A stretch of 64,000 nt of DNA from Odobenus rosmarus divergens (GCF_000321225.1 NW_004450303.1:2849117-2913116), one strand, 5' to 3'. Counted from the stretch's first letter, positions 1-11,884 are shown. Made by a program: numbers and translations. Notes: generated from the sequence alone by a model not told the origin.

Positions 1-440
1 AACAAACAAACAAAAAAAGACTCTTTTTTTTTTTTTTAAGATTTTATTCATTTATTTGACAGAGAGAGACACAGTGAGAGAGAGAACATAAGCAGGGGAA
101 GTGAGAGAAGGAGAAGCAGGCCTCCCGCCGAGCAGGAAGCCCGACGCGGGGCCCGATCCCAGAAGCCTGGGACCATGACCCCAGCCGAAGGCAGACGCCC
201 CACTGACCGAGCCACCCAGGCGCCCCAAAACCCAGACTCTTAAATACAGAGAAGAAACTGGCAGTTGTCAAAGAGGAGGTGGGTGGGAGGATGAGTGAAA
301 TAGATAAAGGAGATTAAGAGCACACTTATCCTGAGGAGCACTGAGTAATGTATAGAATTGTTGAATTATCATATTGTATACCTGAAACTAATATAACACT
401 ATATGTTAATTACATTTCAATTAAAAAAAAAAGAAAGAGA
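1..440 (+). mobile_element. L1 3'-end fragment (carries a Can-SINE)
   Basis: The AAACAAACAAAC-rich start and the block at 227-435 match the 3' untranslated end of carnivore L1: a GGGAGGATGAGTGAAATAG-like block, the line 'TTGTATACCTGAAACTAATA', then an A-run at about 421-432. Similar tails occur at 32565, 48048 and 60285 in this window. It is cut by a minus-strand SINE at 24-226 and begins outside the window. It sits at the edge of, or inside, the older minus-strand L1 that begins at about 515. Nothing is seen at 441-514. Confidence 0.75.
24..226 (-). mobile_element. Can-SINE (tRNA-derived), full length
   Basis: On the plus strand it reads T-run, AAGATTTTATT, a purine-rich GAGAGAGA core, then the tRNA-like head in reverse ending CCACCCAGGCGCCCC. 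The flanks share about 8-11 bases ending in AGACTC, a weak target duplication. It is inserted in the L1 3' end. Confidence 0.93.
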
Positions 441-514
441 AGGAAGAAAAAATAATAGGGAGCAATGAAAGGAGAACATGATTGGACTTGAACCTGGGAA
501 AGCCAGATATCCAG

Positions 515-2997
515 TGTAGATGATTATGTCATCTGCAAAGGTAGTTTTATTTATGTCTTCCCAATCCGTATACCTTTTATTTTCCTTTCTTGTTTTATTG
601 CATTAGCTAGAATTTCCAATATGATAGTTGAAAAGAAATAGTGAGAGGAGATATCTTTGCCTTGTTCTTGATATTAGTGGGAAAGTTTCAAGTTTCTCAT
701 CATTAAGTATGATCTCTATAGGGTTTTTTGTTTGTTTGTTTGTTTTGGGGAGGTTTGGGTGTTATAGCTATTCCTTATCAAGTTGAAGAAATTCTCATGT
801 ATTCCTAGCTTATTAAGAGTATTTGTCAAGAATGGGTGTTGGATTTTGTCAAATACTTTTTCTGCACCTATTGATATGATCATGTGATCTTTCTTTTTTG
901 AGCCTGTTAATGTGATGGATTACATTAATTACACTTGAATGTTGAACCAGCTTTGTATACCTGGGATAAATCTCACTTGGTTATGGTGTATAATTCTTTT
1001 TTAATACATTGTTGGATTTTATTTGCTAATATTTTGTTGAGGATTTTTGCATCCATGCTCAAAGAGAAATTAATGTGTAATTTTCTTTTTTCATAATGTC
1101 TTTGTCTGCTTTTGGTAGTGGAGTGATGCTAACATCACAGGATGAGTTAGGAAGTATTCTCTCTGCTTTTGTCCTCTGAAAGAGATTGTAAATTACTGGT
1201 ATATTTTCTTCCTTAAATGTTAGGTAGAATTCAAAAGTGAGTCCATCAGGCCCCTAGCTTTCTATTTGGGGAGGTTATTTGTTATCCACTCAAATTCTTT
1301 AATAATTATAGGCCTTTTCAGTTTTTCTGTTTTTTCTTGTGTGAATTTTGGCATTGTATGTGTCTCAAGGAATTGGCCCGTTTCATCTAGATTATCAGTT
1401 TATGGGCATAGAGTTAATTCATACTATTCCTTGATTATCCATTTAATGTCCAAGGGATCTGTGGAGATGTCCCTCCTTCTATTTCTCACATTAGTAGTTT
1501 ATATTGTCTTTTTTTCTTAGCCCTGCTAAAGGCTTATCAATTTTATGTATCTTTTCAAAGAACAAGTGTTTGGTTTTGTTGATTGATTTCCTATTTTCAA
1601 TTTCTGTTTATTGTTTCTATTCTGCTTACTCTGGATTAATTTGCTCTTCTTTTTTTTTTTTTCTTAATTTTGTAAGGTGGAGACTTAGGTTACTGATTTT
1701 AGATCTTTCTTCTTTTCTAATATATTCATTTAATGTTATAAATTTCCCTCTATGGACTGTTTTTGCTACATCCCACAAACTTTGCCGTGTTTCCATTTTT
1801 ATTTAGTGCAAGATATTTTTAAATCACTTTTGAGATTTCTTCTTTGATTCTTGATTTATCTGGAACTGTGCTGTTTAATCTCCATGTATTTTGAGATTTT
1901 CCACTTACCTCTCTGTTACTGACTATTAACTTAATTCCATTGTGGTCTGAGAGCAGACATTGTATGATTTCTATTTTTTTCAGATTTACTAAGGTGTATT
2001 TATCTTCCAGAATGTGGTTTGTCTTGGTTGAATGCTTCATGTGAGCTTAAGAGGAATGTCTGTTCTGCTGTTTGATGAAGTAGTCTGTAGATGTCCACTA
2101 TAGACAGTTGATTGATGGTGTTGCTGAGTTCAACTCTGTCCTTATAGATTTTCTTCCTACTGTATCTGCCCATTTCTGATAGAGGGGTATTAAAGTCTCC
2201 AACTCTGATGTGGACTCATCTATTTCTCCTTGCAGTTCTTCCTCATATAGTCTGATGCTCCATCATTAGGCACATACATGTTAAAAGTCATTATGTCCTC
2301 TTGGAGAATTGATCCCCTTATCATTTTGTAATGCCCTTCTTTATTGCCAGTAATCTTCCCTGCTTTGAAATTTTTCTTTGTGTGCAATTAATAGAGCTAC
2401 TGCTTTTTTAAAAATTAGAGTAATCATGGTATATGTTTCTTTATTCACTTACTTTTAGTCTTTGTGTCTTTATATGTGGGCTTTTGTACACAACATATAT
2501 TTGGATCTTGTTTTTTCATCCACTCTGACAGTCTCTGTCTTAATTGTTCAATTTAAACCATTGATATTTAAGGTGACTATTGATATAGTTGGATTAATAT
2601 TTATCATATTTATTACTGTTTTCTATTTGTTGTCTCGGTTCTTTGTCACTTTTTGTCTCCTACTCTTTTTCTGCCTTTTAATTGAACATTTTACATAATT
2701 CCATTTTTTCTCCTTTCTTGGCATATCAGTTATAGTATTTTTTAAAACTTTTTTTAGTGGTTGTTCTAGAGTTTCCAATATATATTATGAATCTAGATGT
2801 ACTTTCTAATAACACTATACCACTTCATGGACAGTGTGAGCACCTTTTAATAATGAAATAAACCTAATTCCTCTCTCCCATGCCTTGAATCATTGTTGTC
2901 ATTAATTTACCTGGTTATAGCATATGGAAGCATGTATATAAATATATATGCATATATATGGCCTATACATAAGCACATATAATCAAATACATTGTTT
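515..2997 (-). mobile_element. Old L1, minus strand, first part (ORF2 back to the ORF1/ORF2 junction)
   Basis: Read on the minus strand this is L1 ORF2. The reverse-transcriptase region is at the left: about 840-900, where the complement reads like 'cat atc aat agg tgc aga aaa ag'. The endonuclease region is at about 2000-2450, and the ORF1-ORF2 spacer at about 2700-2950. Stops and frame changes are frequent, so no open ORF2 remains. The same element resumes at 5150, after a plus-strand L1 that split it. Small open frames here, for example 1266-1520 and 1504-1806, are antisense chance frames. The subfamily cannot be set by eye. Confidence 0.8.
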
Positions 2998-3989
2998 CTG
3001 AAAGAAAGAATCATATGATCATCTCAATAGACATAGAAAAATATTTAATAAATATTGATGAAAGAAACTGAAGGAGACACAAATAAATGGAAAGATATCC
3101 CATGCTTATACATTGGAAAAAGTAATATTGAATATTGCTAAAATGTCTATAGATTCAATGCAATCCCTATCAAGACTCCAATGGCATTTCTTACAGAAAT
3201 AAAAAAAAAAAATACTCCTAAAAGTTATGTGGAACCACAGAAAACCCTGAATAACAAAAGAAGTCCTGAAGGAGAACAATGAAGGAGGCATCACACCTCC
3301 TGATTTCAAGCTATACTATAAAACTATAGTAAATAAAACAGTATGGTACTGGCATAAAAACAGACAAATAGACGAATAGGACAGAATCAAAAGCCCAGAA
3401 ACAAATCCAAACATTTACACTTTAACTAACATTTGATAAAAGAACCAAGAATATTCAATGGAGAAAAAACAGTGTCTTTAATAAATGGTGTTGGGAAAAT
3501 TGGATAGTCACATGTAAAAGGATGAAAGTTGATCCCTAACTTACACCACTCACAAAAATTGGCTCAATTAGATTATTAAAGGCTTAAATGTAAGACCTGA
3601 AACCATAAAACTCCTAGAAGAAAGCAAGAAAAAAAATCTCCTTGGCCTGGATCTTGGTAATAATTTTTTGGAGATCACACATAAAACACAAGCACCAAAA
3701 TCAAAATAAACAAGTGGGACCACATCAAACTAAAAAGCTTCTGCACAACAAAAGAAACCATCAACAACAAAGTGAAAAGACAACAAATGGAATGGGAAAA
3801 ACATATTTGCAAATCATATATCTGATAAGGGGTTAATATCCAAAAAATACAAAGAACTCATACAACTGTATAGCAAATTTGATAACAATAACAACAGTAA
3901 TAATCCAATTCAAAAAGAGCAAAGGACCTGAATAGATATTTTTCCAAAGAAGATATGTGAATAGTCAACAGGTACATGAAAAGATATTC

Positions 3990-4038
3990 GGGCGCCTGGG
4001 TGGCTCAGTCGTTAAGCGTCTGCCTTTGGCTCAGGTCA
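3990..4038 (+). mobile_element. Can-SINE head, cut by the assembly gap
   Basis: The GGGCGCCTGGGTGGCTCAG head runs to CTCAGGTCA, where N begins. The rest of the SINE and the L1 bases beyond it are hidden in the gap. Confidence 0.92.
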
Positions 4039-4553
4039 NNNNNNNNNNNNNNNNNNNNNNNNNNNNNNNNNNNNNNNNNNNNNNNNNNNNNNNNNNNNNN
4101 NNNNNNNNNNNNNNNNNNNNNNNNNNNNNNNNNNNNNNNNNNNNNNNNNNNNNNNNNNNNNNNNNNNNNNNNNNNNNNNNNNNNNNNNNNNNNNNNNNNN
4201 NNNNNNNNNNNNNNNNNNNNNNNNNNNNNNNNNNNNNNNNNNNNNNNNNNNNNNNNNNNNNNNNNNNNNNNNNNNNNNNNNNNNNNNNNNNNNNNNNNNN
4301 NNNNNNNNNNNNNNNNNNNNNNNNNNNNNNNNNNNNNNNNNNNNNNNNNNNNNNNNNNNNNNNNNNNNNNNNNNNNNNNNNNNNNNNNNNNNNNNNNNNN
4401 NNNNNNNNNNNNNNNNNNNNNNNNNNNNNNNNNNNNNNNNNNNNNNNNNNNNNNNNNNNNNNNNNNNNNNNNNNNNNNNNNNNNNNNNNNNNNNNNNNNN
4501 NNNNNNNNNNNNNNNNNNNNNNNNNNNNNNNNNNNNNNNNNNNNNNNNNNNNN
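4039..4553. other. Assembly gap (515 N)
   Basis: Run of N. It falls between a SINE head and a TA/CA microsatellite inside L1, a typical place for short-read assembly to fail. By analogy with intact L1s it should hold about 150 bases of SINE plus the end of ORF2. Any frame translated across it has no meaning. Confidence 0.99.
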
Positions 4554-4600
4554 TATATATATACACACACACACACATACACACACACACACACACACAT
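4554..4600. repeat. (TA)n(CA)n microsatellite within L1
   Basis: TATATATATATA followed by CA repeats with one CATA interruption, immediately before the L1 'TGATGGGATATTATTCAGCC' text. Ordinary carnivore L1s carry a short TATATACACACAATGG at this spot, so this is an in-place expansion of L1 sequence. Confidence 0.9.
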
Positions 4601-5149
4601 GATGGGATATTATTCAGCCATAAAAAATGAGAAAAATCCTACCATCTGCAACAACATGGATAGGCTTAAAGGCATGCTAAATGAAATAGGTCAAGGAAAG
4701 ACAAATACTGTATGATCTCACTTACATGTGGAATCTAAAAACAAAACAAAATACAACAAAGCAAAAAACACCAAAGTCATAAAAAAGACATCAGATTTGT
4801 GGTTACCAGAAGCAGGGGGTGGAGGGTGGAGAATTTGGAGGAATGTAGTGGAAATATACAAACTTCCAGGGATGAGACAAATAAGTACTAGGGATGTAAT
4901 GTACCACATAATGACTAATAGAGCTGTATGATATATAGAAGAGTTGTTAATACAGTAAATTCTAAGGGTTCTCATCACAAGGAGAATTTTTTTCTTTTTA
5001 TTGTATCTATATGAATCTATATGAAATGATGGATATTAACTAAACCTATTGTGTTAACCATTTCACAATATATATAAATCAAACCATCATGCTGTACACC
5101 TCAAATATATACGATGATGTTTGTCAAATTGTTTCTCAATTAAACTGTT

Positions 5150-6850
5150 AAAAATACAGTTACTATTATTATTTTGAACAAACTGTTATCTGTTATATCA
5201 ATTAAGAATAAGAAAATCAAAAGTTTTAAACTTTATCTTTACTATTTCTTCTTCAGCGCTCTTCCCTTCTTTATGTAGATCTGAGTTTCTGAACTATATT
5301 ATTTCCCTCCTCTGTAAAGAACTTCTTTTAACATTTCTTGCGATGCAACTCTACTGGCAATAAATTCCCTCGATTTTTGTTTGTGTGAGAAAGGCTTTAG
5401 TTCTCCCTTCTTTTTGAAGAACAATTTTTCAGGGTAGAAAATTCTAGTTGGTGGTTTTTTTCTCTTGACACTAAATATTTCACTCCATTCTCTTCTCACT
5501 TGAATGGTTTTTAAGAAGGCAGATATAATTCTCATCTTTGTTCTTCTACAGGTAGGGTGTGTCTTTGCCTTCTTCCAGAATTTTTTTCTTTATCTTTGAT
5601 TTTCTAGAGTTCAAAAAATTATATGTCTGGTGTAGGTTTTTTTTTGACATTTATCCTGCGTGATGTTCTCTGAATTTCTGGATCTATGGTTTGCTGTCTG
5701 ACATTAACTTGGGGAAATTCTCAGTCATTACTGTTTCAAATATTTATTTGTTCCTTTCTATTTTTCTTCTCCTTTTGGAATCCCCATTACACATTTGTCA
5801 CACCTTTTATAGTTGTCCCTCAGTCTTTGATATTCTTTTCTCTTCCCTCCAGTCTTTGTCTCATTACTTTTCAGTTTTGGAGGTTTCTATGGACATATCC
5901 TCAAGTTGAGAGATTCTTTCCTGTCTTTTCCAGTCTACTAATAAGCCTATTAAAAGCATTATTCATTATTCATAGGGTTTTTGTTTTTTGTTTTTTTGTT
6001 TTTGTTTTTTATCTCTAGCATTTCTCTTTGGTTCTTTTTAGGATTTCCATCTCTCTAATTACAATTGCCATTTGTTCTTGTATGCTGTCTACTTCACCCA
6101 TTAGAACCCTCAGCATATGAATCATTGTTGTTTTAAATTCCTGGTATGATAAATCCAACATCCCTGCCATGTCTGGTTCTGACGCTCGTTCCATCTTTTC
6201 ATATTGCAGGGGGTGGGGGTTCCTTTTGGTATACCATGTAATTTTTTCCTAATAGCCACACACTATGTACTTGGGTAAAAGGAACTGCTACAAATACGTC
6301 TTTACTAATGTGGTGGTGAGATGTGGGGAAGAGAAGTGTTCTATAGTCATATGATTAGGTCTCAGTCTTTTAATAAGCCTATATGCCTCTGAACTATGAA
6401 GTTCACAAGTGTTTCTTAGTTTTTTTCTCCCTCCTTTGGTGGTAAAGGACATCTACAGTGGGTTGGAGATTTCCCTTCATCCACATGAAAAGTTAGAGTG
6501 ATTGAGTTTAGTTTTTCCTTCCTCTAAGGCAGTTAGGCTCCAGTAATACGTGGTTTACATGACAATTTCCACACATCAGGTCTCTGCTCCAGTAAACTGA
6601 GACTATGAATAGTCACCTGTCTCTCCAAACTTGAGGGCCTTGGTTTGCCTTATGTTCTCATTTCTCCTTTGGATCCTAGAAGAGTTGTTGATTTTTCTGT
6701 CTGTTCACAATCCTACTTGTTATTAAGATTAAGTGGCACCTTCCAAGCTCTTTATGTGTGGAACCAGAAACAGGAAGCCCCTAGTTTTTTTATGTAAGTG
6801 ATGGGGTAAACATTGGTGTCATTTATAGAAACAATATTTATCATTAGTGA
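5150..6850 (-). mobile_element. Old L1, minus strand, second part (ORF1 region and 5' end)
   Basis: The text starting TTATTATTTTGAACAAACTG and running through TTCCCTCCTCTGTAAAGAAC, ACATTTCTTGCGATGCAAC and TGGTATGATAAATCCAACAT is the antisense of the 5' half of old mammalian L1s. It continues the element interrupted at about 2997. The far 5' end fades out near 6800-6850. ORF1 is not open. Confidence 0.72.
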
Positions 6851-6933
6851 GGTACTGTTGATGTTTATACAGACACAGCTGTGACATAAACCCACACATG
6901 GGCCATGCCAAGCTATACTATGAAAGGCCTACA

Positions 6934-7039
6934 TTCCTTAATTCTTTCATTTATTCCACAAATATTTACTAAGTGCAAAACGGGCTCTATGCTGTATTGA
7001 GAAAACAGTGGGGAACAATTAAGACAAATCTTTATTCTC
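6934..7039 (-). mobile_element. L2 3'-end fragment (antisense)
   Basis: TTCATTTATTCCACAAATATTTACTAAGTGC, in pieces, followed by ACAGTGGGGAACAATTAAGACAAATC, follows the antisense pattern of the L2 tail (mobile-element relic). The SSRP1 copy starts directly after it, so this is probably the insertion target. Confidence 0.55.
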
Positions 7040-7865
7040 ATAGCGGAAACTCTGGAGTTCAAGGTATCTATCAGAGGGTGAAAGGCCCCATGAATGATAA
7101 TTGGCTGAGGTTGAGCCACCTGGGCGCAATCTTTAAGAGTAGCAAGACAGGCAAAATGGACAACATCCAGGCTGGAGTGCTAATGGAAGTCATCTAATGC
7201 AGTGTAGTTCTGGATCAGAGACTTAAATTTCTCACAAAGAACAGCCACGTCTACAATTATGATGGCTTATGAGAATCCAGATTTAAGAAACTCTGATTCC
7301 TTTAAAACTCACTATTGTTTTGAGCTAATAAAGAAGGTCCTATGTAGGAAGGGCTAAAAGTGAGGGACAGTGAAGTTTGGTGGACTGTTTTCCTTTGACA
7401 TTGGTAACCAGCTGCTTTTTGAAATACCCCTCAGCAACATGTCCAAGAGCACCACAGGCAAGAATGAGGTGACACCAAATTCCACCAGAATGTTGATTCC
7501 AAAGTCTCTCTTATGGAGGTGCACGTCTATGTGTCACTCTAGAGGATGATGTGGACCTGGTTGAGGACTTTGCCCAGTACCTGTTAAGATGGCCAAAATC
7601 CTGGAGGCCTGGGGATGCATTTTCCAGAAACTGCAATGTCTGAATTCTTATGGTTTTGAGAACATTTGGATCTACCTCAACTTTCTGCACCTGCACAGCA
7701 AGACCTTTGACTGTAAGATCCCCTATACCAAGATACCTAATCTCTTTTTGCTGCCCTACAAGGATCAGTACCAGCTGTTCTTTGTGGTCAGCTTGGATCT
7801 TCCCAGCAGGCAGGACCAAACCTATTGCCACTTCCTGGGCCTCCTTTTCTCCAAGAACAAGGATG

Positions 7866-7868
7866 TTT

Positions 7869-7932
<64 letters not shown>

Positions 7933-7936
7933 TTTA
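7866..7936. repeat. (TTTC)n microsatellite at SINE tail
   Basis: About 17 TTTC units form the expanded A-rich tail of the minus-strand SINE. Length is probably variable between individuals. Confidence 0.95.
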
Positions 7937-8145
7937 AGATTTATTAATTTATTTTTAGAGAGAAAGAGAGCACTCGAGAGTGCAAGTGGGGGGAGGGGCA
8001 GAGAGAGAGGGAGAGAGAGAATCCTTAAACAGACTCCCCACTGAGCGCAGAGCCTGATGTGGAGTTTGATCTCACAACCCTGAGATCATAACCTGAGCTG
8101 AAATCAAGATTCCAACGCTTGACAGTCTTGGCCACCCAGGCTCCT
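7870..8145 (-). mobile_element. Can-SINE inside the SSRP1 pseudogene
   Basis: Reverse-oriented SINE with tail at left and head complement ending GCCACCCAGGCTCCT. The host sequence CAAGGATGTTTT (7858-7869) is repeated as CAAGGACATTTT (8146-8157), a 12-base target duplication with 2 differences. SSRP1 homology stops and restarts exactly at these points. The divergent head and duplication suggest an older insertion. Confidence 0.93.
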
Positions 8146-9799
8146 CAAGGACATTTTTTTGACTCCCATGATGAATGAGGAAGAGATGCAGAAGCACTTT
8201 GACAGACAGATCACCAAGAATGTGCCAACATCCCTCCAAGAGATGGTTAATTGGGTCATGAAAACACTAATGAACCACAAGCTTACAGTTCCAGGCAACT
8301 TCCAAAGGCACTCAGGGGCCTGGAGCATCACCTGCTCCTATAAGGCAAGATCAAGACTACTGTATCTGCTGGAGTGAGGTTTTATCCAGGCTTACAAGCC
8401 ACACATGCACATCTGCTCTCACAAGATCTCCCTTGTCAACTGGACCTGTGACCTCACCTCTTGCTCCTTTGACTTTGATATTGAGACCAAGCAGGGCACT
8501 CAGTACACTGTCAGAAGCATCAAGAGGCAGATGTCTGGGAAACTGATTTTGTTAATGCAGAATGTTCAACATCAAAAATGAAATATTGAAAGAGAGGATA
8601 AATCAAAGCTACAATATATAGGTCTCTAACTGTGACAAAGATGAGCGTGATGCCCACTTGGAGCTGATAAAGGATGCCTACATATAGAATGCCATCAACA
8701 ACAGAGATGACTCAGGAGAAGGAACCAATAAGGCATTCAACTCAGGTGAAGAGGAGGAAGAAATGGCAGAGATGTTTGACAGCAATGCCTCTGCAAGTTC
8801 CTCCAGTAATGAGGATGACAGTGACTAGAATGAAAAGAAGAGGAAACACCTCAAAAAGATCAAGGTTCATAAGGGTTGCAAGAAGCCTGTGGAGATGGGA
8901 GAAGGGCAAAGACTTCTATGTCCCTAAGGGACATATTTATGCACAGATGCCATGGCTCAATGCTGGCTGAGAAAAGACCACGTCAGAGCACCTTAGCATC
9001 AGTATTATGGATCTTTCCAAGAAGGCAAACAAGACCTGGAAGGGAATGTCCAAAGAGAAGAAAGAGGAATGACATTGCAAGGCTGAGGATACCAGGAAGG
9101 AATATGAAAAAGCCATGAAAGAATAAAAAGGAGTCCATGGTGAGTCTTCTAAGAGAGACAAGTCAAAGAAAAAGATGGGAAAGAAATCAATGCCTTCCAG
9201 GGGCTCATTATCCAAGTCATTCCCAAGGCAGCTAAGTGAGGGCTTCAAGGAAATAGACTGTGTCCTGTGACGACAACTTTTTAGGAAAGAACAAGAGCAA
9301 AAAAAAAAGGACGAGAAAGCAGGGTAAGGACTCTAAAGAAGAGAAACTAGCCGGTACTTCCACAGCTCGGAGGACTCCCTGACAGGGTCCTGTAAGCAGA
9401 GAGGAAAATGTTCCGTCCTAGCTTTTGTCCTGTCACACCTTAGTCTCCCCATCCACGTGTTGGTACCAGTTTCTCCTCATGTGAAATGTCATCCTTGGGT
9501 TATGTGCCATCCAAACAAGTTCTTCTGATGATATGCCCTTCACTGGGGCAGCAAGAGAGGTGTCTTATCTGCGCTTCACATCGATGACTCTTTATAACTC
9601 GGGGAGAGATTGAGGGGGAGGCAAGTTAATGCAGGTTCAAAATCCTCCTAATTCCCCAGCCTTAAGAATATGTTCAAGGTGCTGCAGCAGGAGTCAGGTG
9701 ATATCAGTCCTGTATCTTCTAACTGGTGGGGCTATTTCTACTTTATTTTGTATTTCTGGTCTGTAAAAATCAGCATTTAATAAAGGGAAATGACTTTGG

Positions 9800-9920
9800 G
9801 GAAGAAGGAGAAGGAAGGGGTGAACAATTGTGCCAAATACTACCAGTTGGTAGAGAAAGGCAGATAATGGCAAATGAAGGTTAATTAATGATGACCTTGA
9901 CAAAAGCAGATTCGTGAGCT
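9800..9920 (-). mobile_element. Possible L2 fragment, downstream flank of pseudogene
   Basis: AATGATGACCTTGACAAAAGCAG resembles antisense L2 text. With the fragment at 6934-7039 it suggests that the SSRP1 copy landed in an L2. The match is short, so the assignment is weak. Confidence 0.35.
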
Positions 9921-9924
9921 TTGA

Positions 9925-10085
9925 GGCAACACATCTAAGGATTTAGTATCAGGCTCTACTCCTTAATAGCTTATGACTTTGGGCAAGAAACTGAAATCTT
10001 CTGAGCCTTAACATTTTCATCTTGGCAATCTGGTTATAGCGCCTACAGTCAAACTGCTCTGGTGACTAACAAAATAACTATGGGA
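9925..10085 (+). mobile_element. MIR (old tRNA-derived SINE), degraded
   Basis: The order GGCTCTACTCCTTAATAGC / TGACTTTGGGCAAGAAACTG / CTGAGCCTTAACATTTTCATC follows the MIR core ('tagctgtgtgaccttgggcaag' type). Head and tail are eroded. Confidence 0.6.
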
Positions 10086-10880
10086 AAGCTCTCATGACTC
10101 AAAAAATAGTCTTTCTTTTCGGTCCTCTTTTCCCAAGTCAAAAATCGAAAATATTGTTAATTAACTAGTTTTGTTAAAACCAACTAAGGTCCATGCATTG
10201 GAATTCAGAGAACAGATGCCTACGTTTCTGAAGCTACTCTTCCACTCACAAATTTAAGACAGCAAAGTTTAAATTTTGTAATGGGAATAGTCATAAATTA
10301 CTAAATGGTCACATAATAGCTAATAATTCTTATAAATGCTTTAAATTTCTATCACAAAGAAAAAAATAAAACATGTTTCTTACACTGAGAACTAATATTT
10401 TTTTTCTGAAATAAAAGCAAACTGAAAGAAGGGATCGTGACAATGGGAGTATTAATAAAATTAAAGGCATATTAACTTAAATTAAAATGGTAATGATGTC
10501 TGTCCCAGTAGGAATGAATAAATTCTTTTCAGACCAAGGAAACAATTTCATGCGGAATTTGCGGCAAAAGAAATGCTATCCTTGTAATGGAATCTATCAT
10601 TTTGCAATTAATTAAACATTTTGTCTGGGTTAAGTCTTAATTACTGCACAGGTATTCTTAAAGCAACATGAATTTCTGTCAAGACGTTGAAACAGTTAAA
10701 ACATTTCAGGAATGTTTGGAAAATATCTGGAAATTTCTGTAATACTTTCTTAATTATAAGAATGAAATTGGAAGCAGTGAGTTTCTCTGAAATTTTCTAA
10801 TTTTAATGTAGTCTGATATGTCGATCTTTTTCTGAACAGTTAGTGCCTTTTGTGTCCTTTTTAAATTTTTAATGGGTTTT
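10086..10880. other. Unique AT-rich sequence
   Basis: No gene or recognisable repeat. Frames are short and stop-rich. Confidence 0.6.
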
Positions 10881-11130
10881 AAAGTTCATTTATTCATTCA
10901 TTTATTCAACAACATTACCTCTGTGCCCCTCTGGGTCAAAAATAGGACACAAAAATGAACAAGATAAATCACAGTTCCTAAAGAGTTCCTTGAACACTTA
11001 GGGAAGGGTGAGAGTCATGGAAAAGACACTTAGCATAGATAAATAAATATACATTAAAAACTCGTGTGATAAATGTTATAGCACAAACATATATGAAATG
11101 CCAGGGGAGCAAAAAAAGGGAGATTAATTC
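10881..11130 (-). mobile_element. L2 3'-end fragment (antisense)
   Basis: TTTATTCATTCATTTATTCAACAA, in pieces, then 'CACAAAAATGAACAAGATAAATC' and a long degraded body follow the antisense L2 tail pattern. Confidence 0.6.
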
Positions 11131-11214
11131 ACACTGCTAGAGGACAGGGCTTATTTCAGAATTAAAAAATCTCTATATTTCCAATACATTTAAAGGCTGT
11201 GGAAATAGTGTGTT

Positions 11215-11425
11215 CAGTCTTATTCCTAGATTGACCCAACTTTATGTCTGGTTTTATTAGCTATATAAATTCAAGTAATTATTAACCAGTCTGAGTTTCA
11301 GTTTACCCATCAATAAAATAAGCATGATAATTCCTGCCTGATGGGATAATTAAAAGTTTAATGAGACAATTTATCAAAGGATTGATCTATGATAGTCTCT
11401 TAATAAATGCTAATTCCCTTCACCT
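11215..11425 (+). mobile_element. MIR fragment
   Basis: CTGAGTTTCAGTTTACCCATC, AATAAAATAAGCATGATAAT and TCTCTTAATAAATGCTAATT follow the 3' half of MIR. Confidence 0.65.
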
Positions 11426-11884
11426 CTACTTTATTTTAAATTATTAAAGCCATCTCAGGTTAGCTGAATTATCAATTGATACCAGAAAGCTAAATAAATG
11501 TCCATAGTCCCTCCAAGATTTAAAACTGTAGTAGTTGAGAAAATGTTCGTGTATCAGAGAATTTGAGGGCTCCCCACTTAAATTTCTATCTGCTTCCTCC
11601 TTAGTAATTAAAAAATACTGCTAATAAAAAGATGGGGATAGAGCCAGTGAAATTGAGGATTAAATTTCAATCTTCCTTACAGTCTATAGATCTGGTCAAT
11701 GGCTGGTGAACAGAAGGGTTGTGGTGGGCAGCTCTCAGATCCCTCCTTACTAAGGACCTCGTATTCTTGACATTTCACCCAAATTTTAGAATTTATTGCA
11801 ATAGAAATGTTTGTCCTCTTATGACCATTATAATGTTTATAGAATATGTGGTGATCATTCCAACATTAGTAATTCTTTTTTTTC
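11426..11884. other. Unique sequence
   Basis: Nothing recognised. The open frames at 11719 and 11811 run into the adjoining L1 and have no coding character. Confidence 0.5.

Larger units (their letters stand above)
3000..5150 (+). mobile_element. 5'-truncated L1, plus strand, ORF2 C-terminal half to 3'UTR
   Basis: The sense strand reads L1 ORF2 from the reverse-transcriptase region (about 3005) through 'ATGGTACTGGCATAAAAACAG' (about 3344) to the C-terminal part near 3960, then breaks at a SINE and the N run. It resumes at about 4600 with 'GGGATATTATTCAGCCATAAA', followed by the 3'UTR to about 5150. Frames are broken many times (the longest clean piece is short), so it is dead. A deletion lies near 3060, where the text jumps within ORF2. 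The insertion is flanked on both sides by pieces of one older minus-strand L1. Confidence 0.8.
7040..9795 (+). pseudogene. SSRP1: SSRP1 processed pseudogene, split by a Can-SINE
   Basis: This is an intronless, heavily decayed copy of the mRNA for SSRP1, the HMG-box subunit of the histone chaperone FACT (with SPT16). Order is kept from codon 1-2 (ATA at the old start codon, then the AETLEF codons at 7043) to the end. The N-terminal domain, including 'NSKTGK(M/V)DNIQAG'-like text, is at about 7060-7500. The middle PH-like domain is at about 7590-8560, with FLHLHSKTFDCKIPYTKI and, after the SINE, a VPGNF/HSGAW stretch. The acidic segment is at about 8690-8830, the HMG box at about 8905-9110 (DLSKK, KGMSKEKKEE-like), and the basic serine-rich tail reaches about 9394. 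About 400 bases of 3'UTR end at AATAAA (9779-9784). There are many frameshifts and stops; the first frameshift is at codon 7, where one base is lost. No introns are present, hence retrocopied. No clean poly-A or flanking duplication is visible, which suggests an old insertion. Confidence 0.93.

Noticed and set aside
4005..4715. Long open frames across the N run
   Set aside because: They are open only because N has no stops; the flanks are a SINE, a microsatellite and L1.
515..5150. Antisense then sense L1 as a twin-priming inversion
   Set aside because: The antisense L1 continues after the sense copy (5150-6850), so a nested insertion explains it better.
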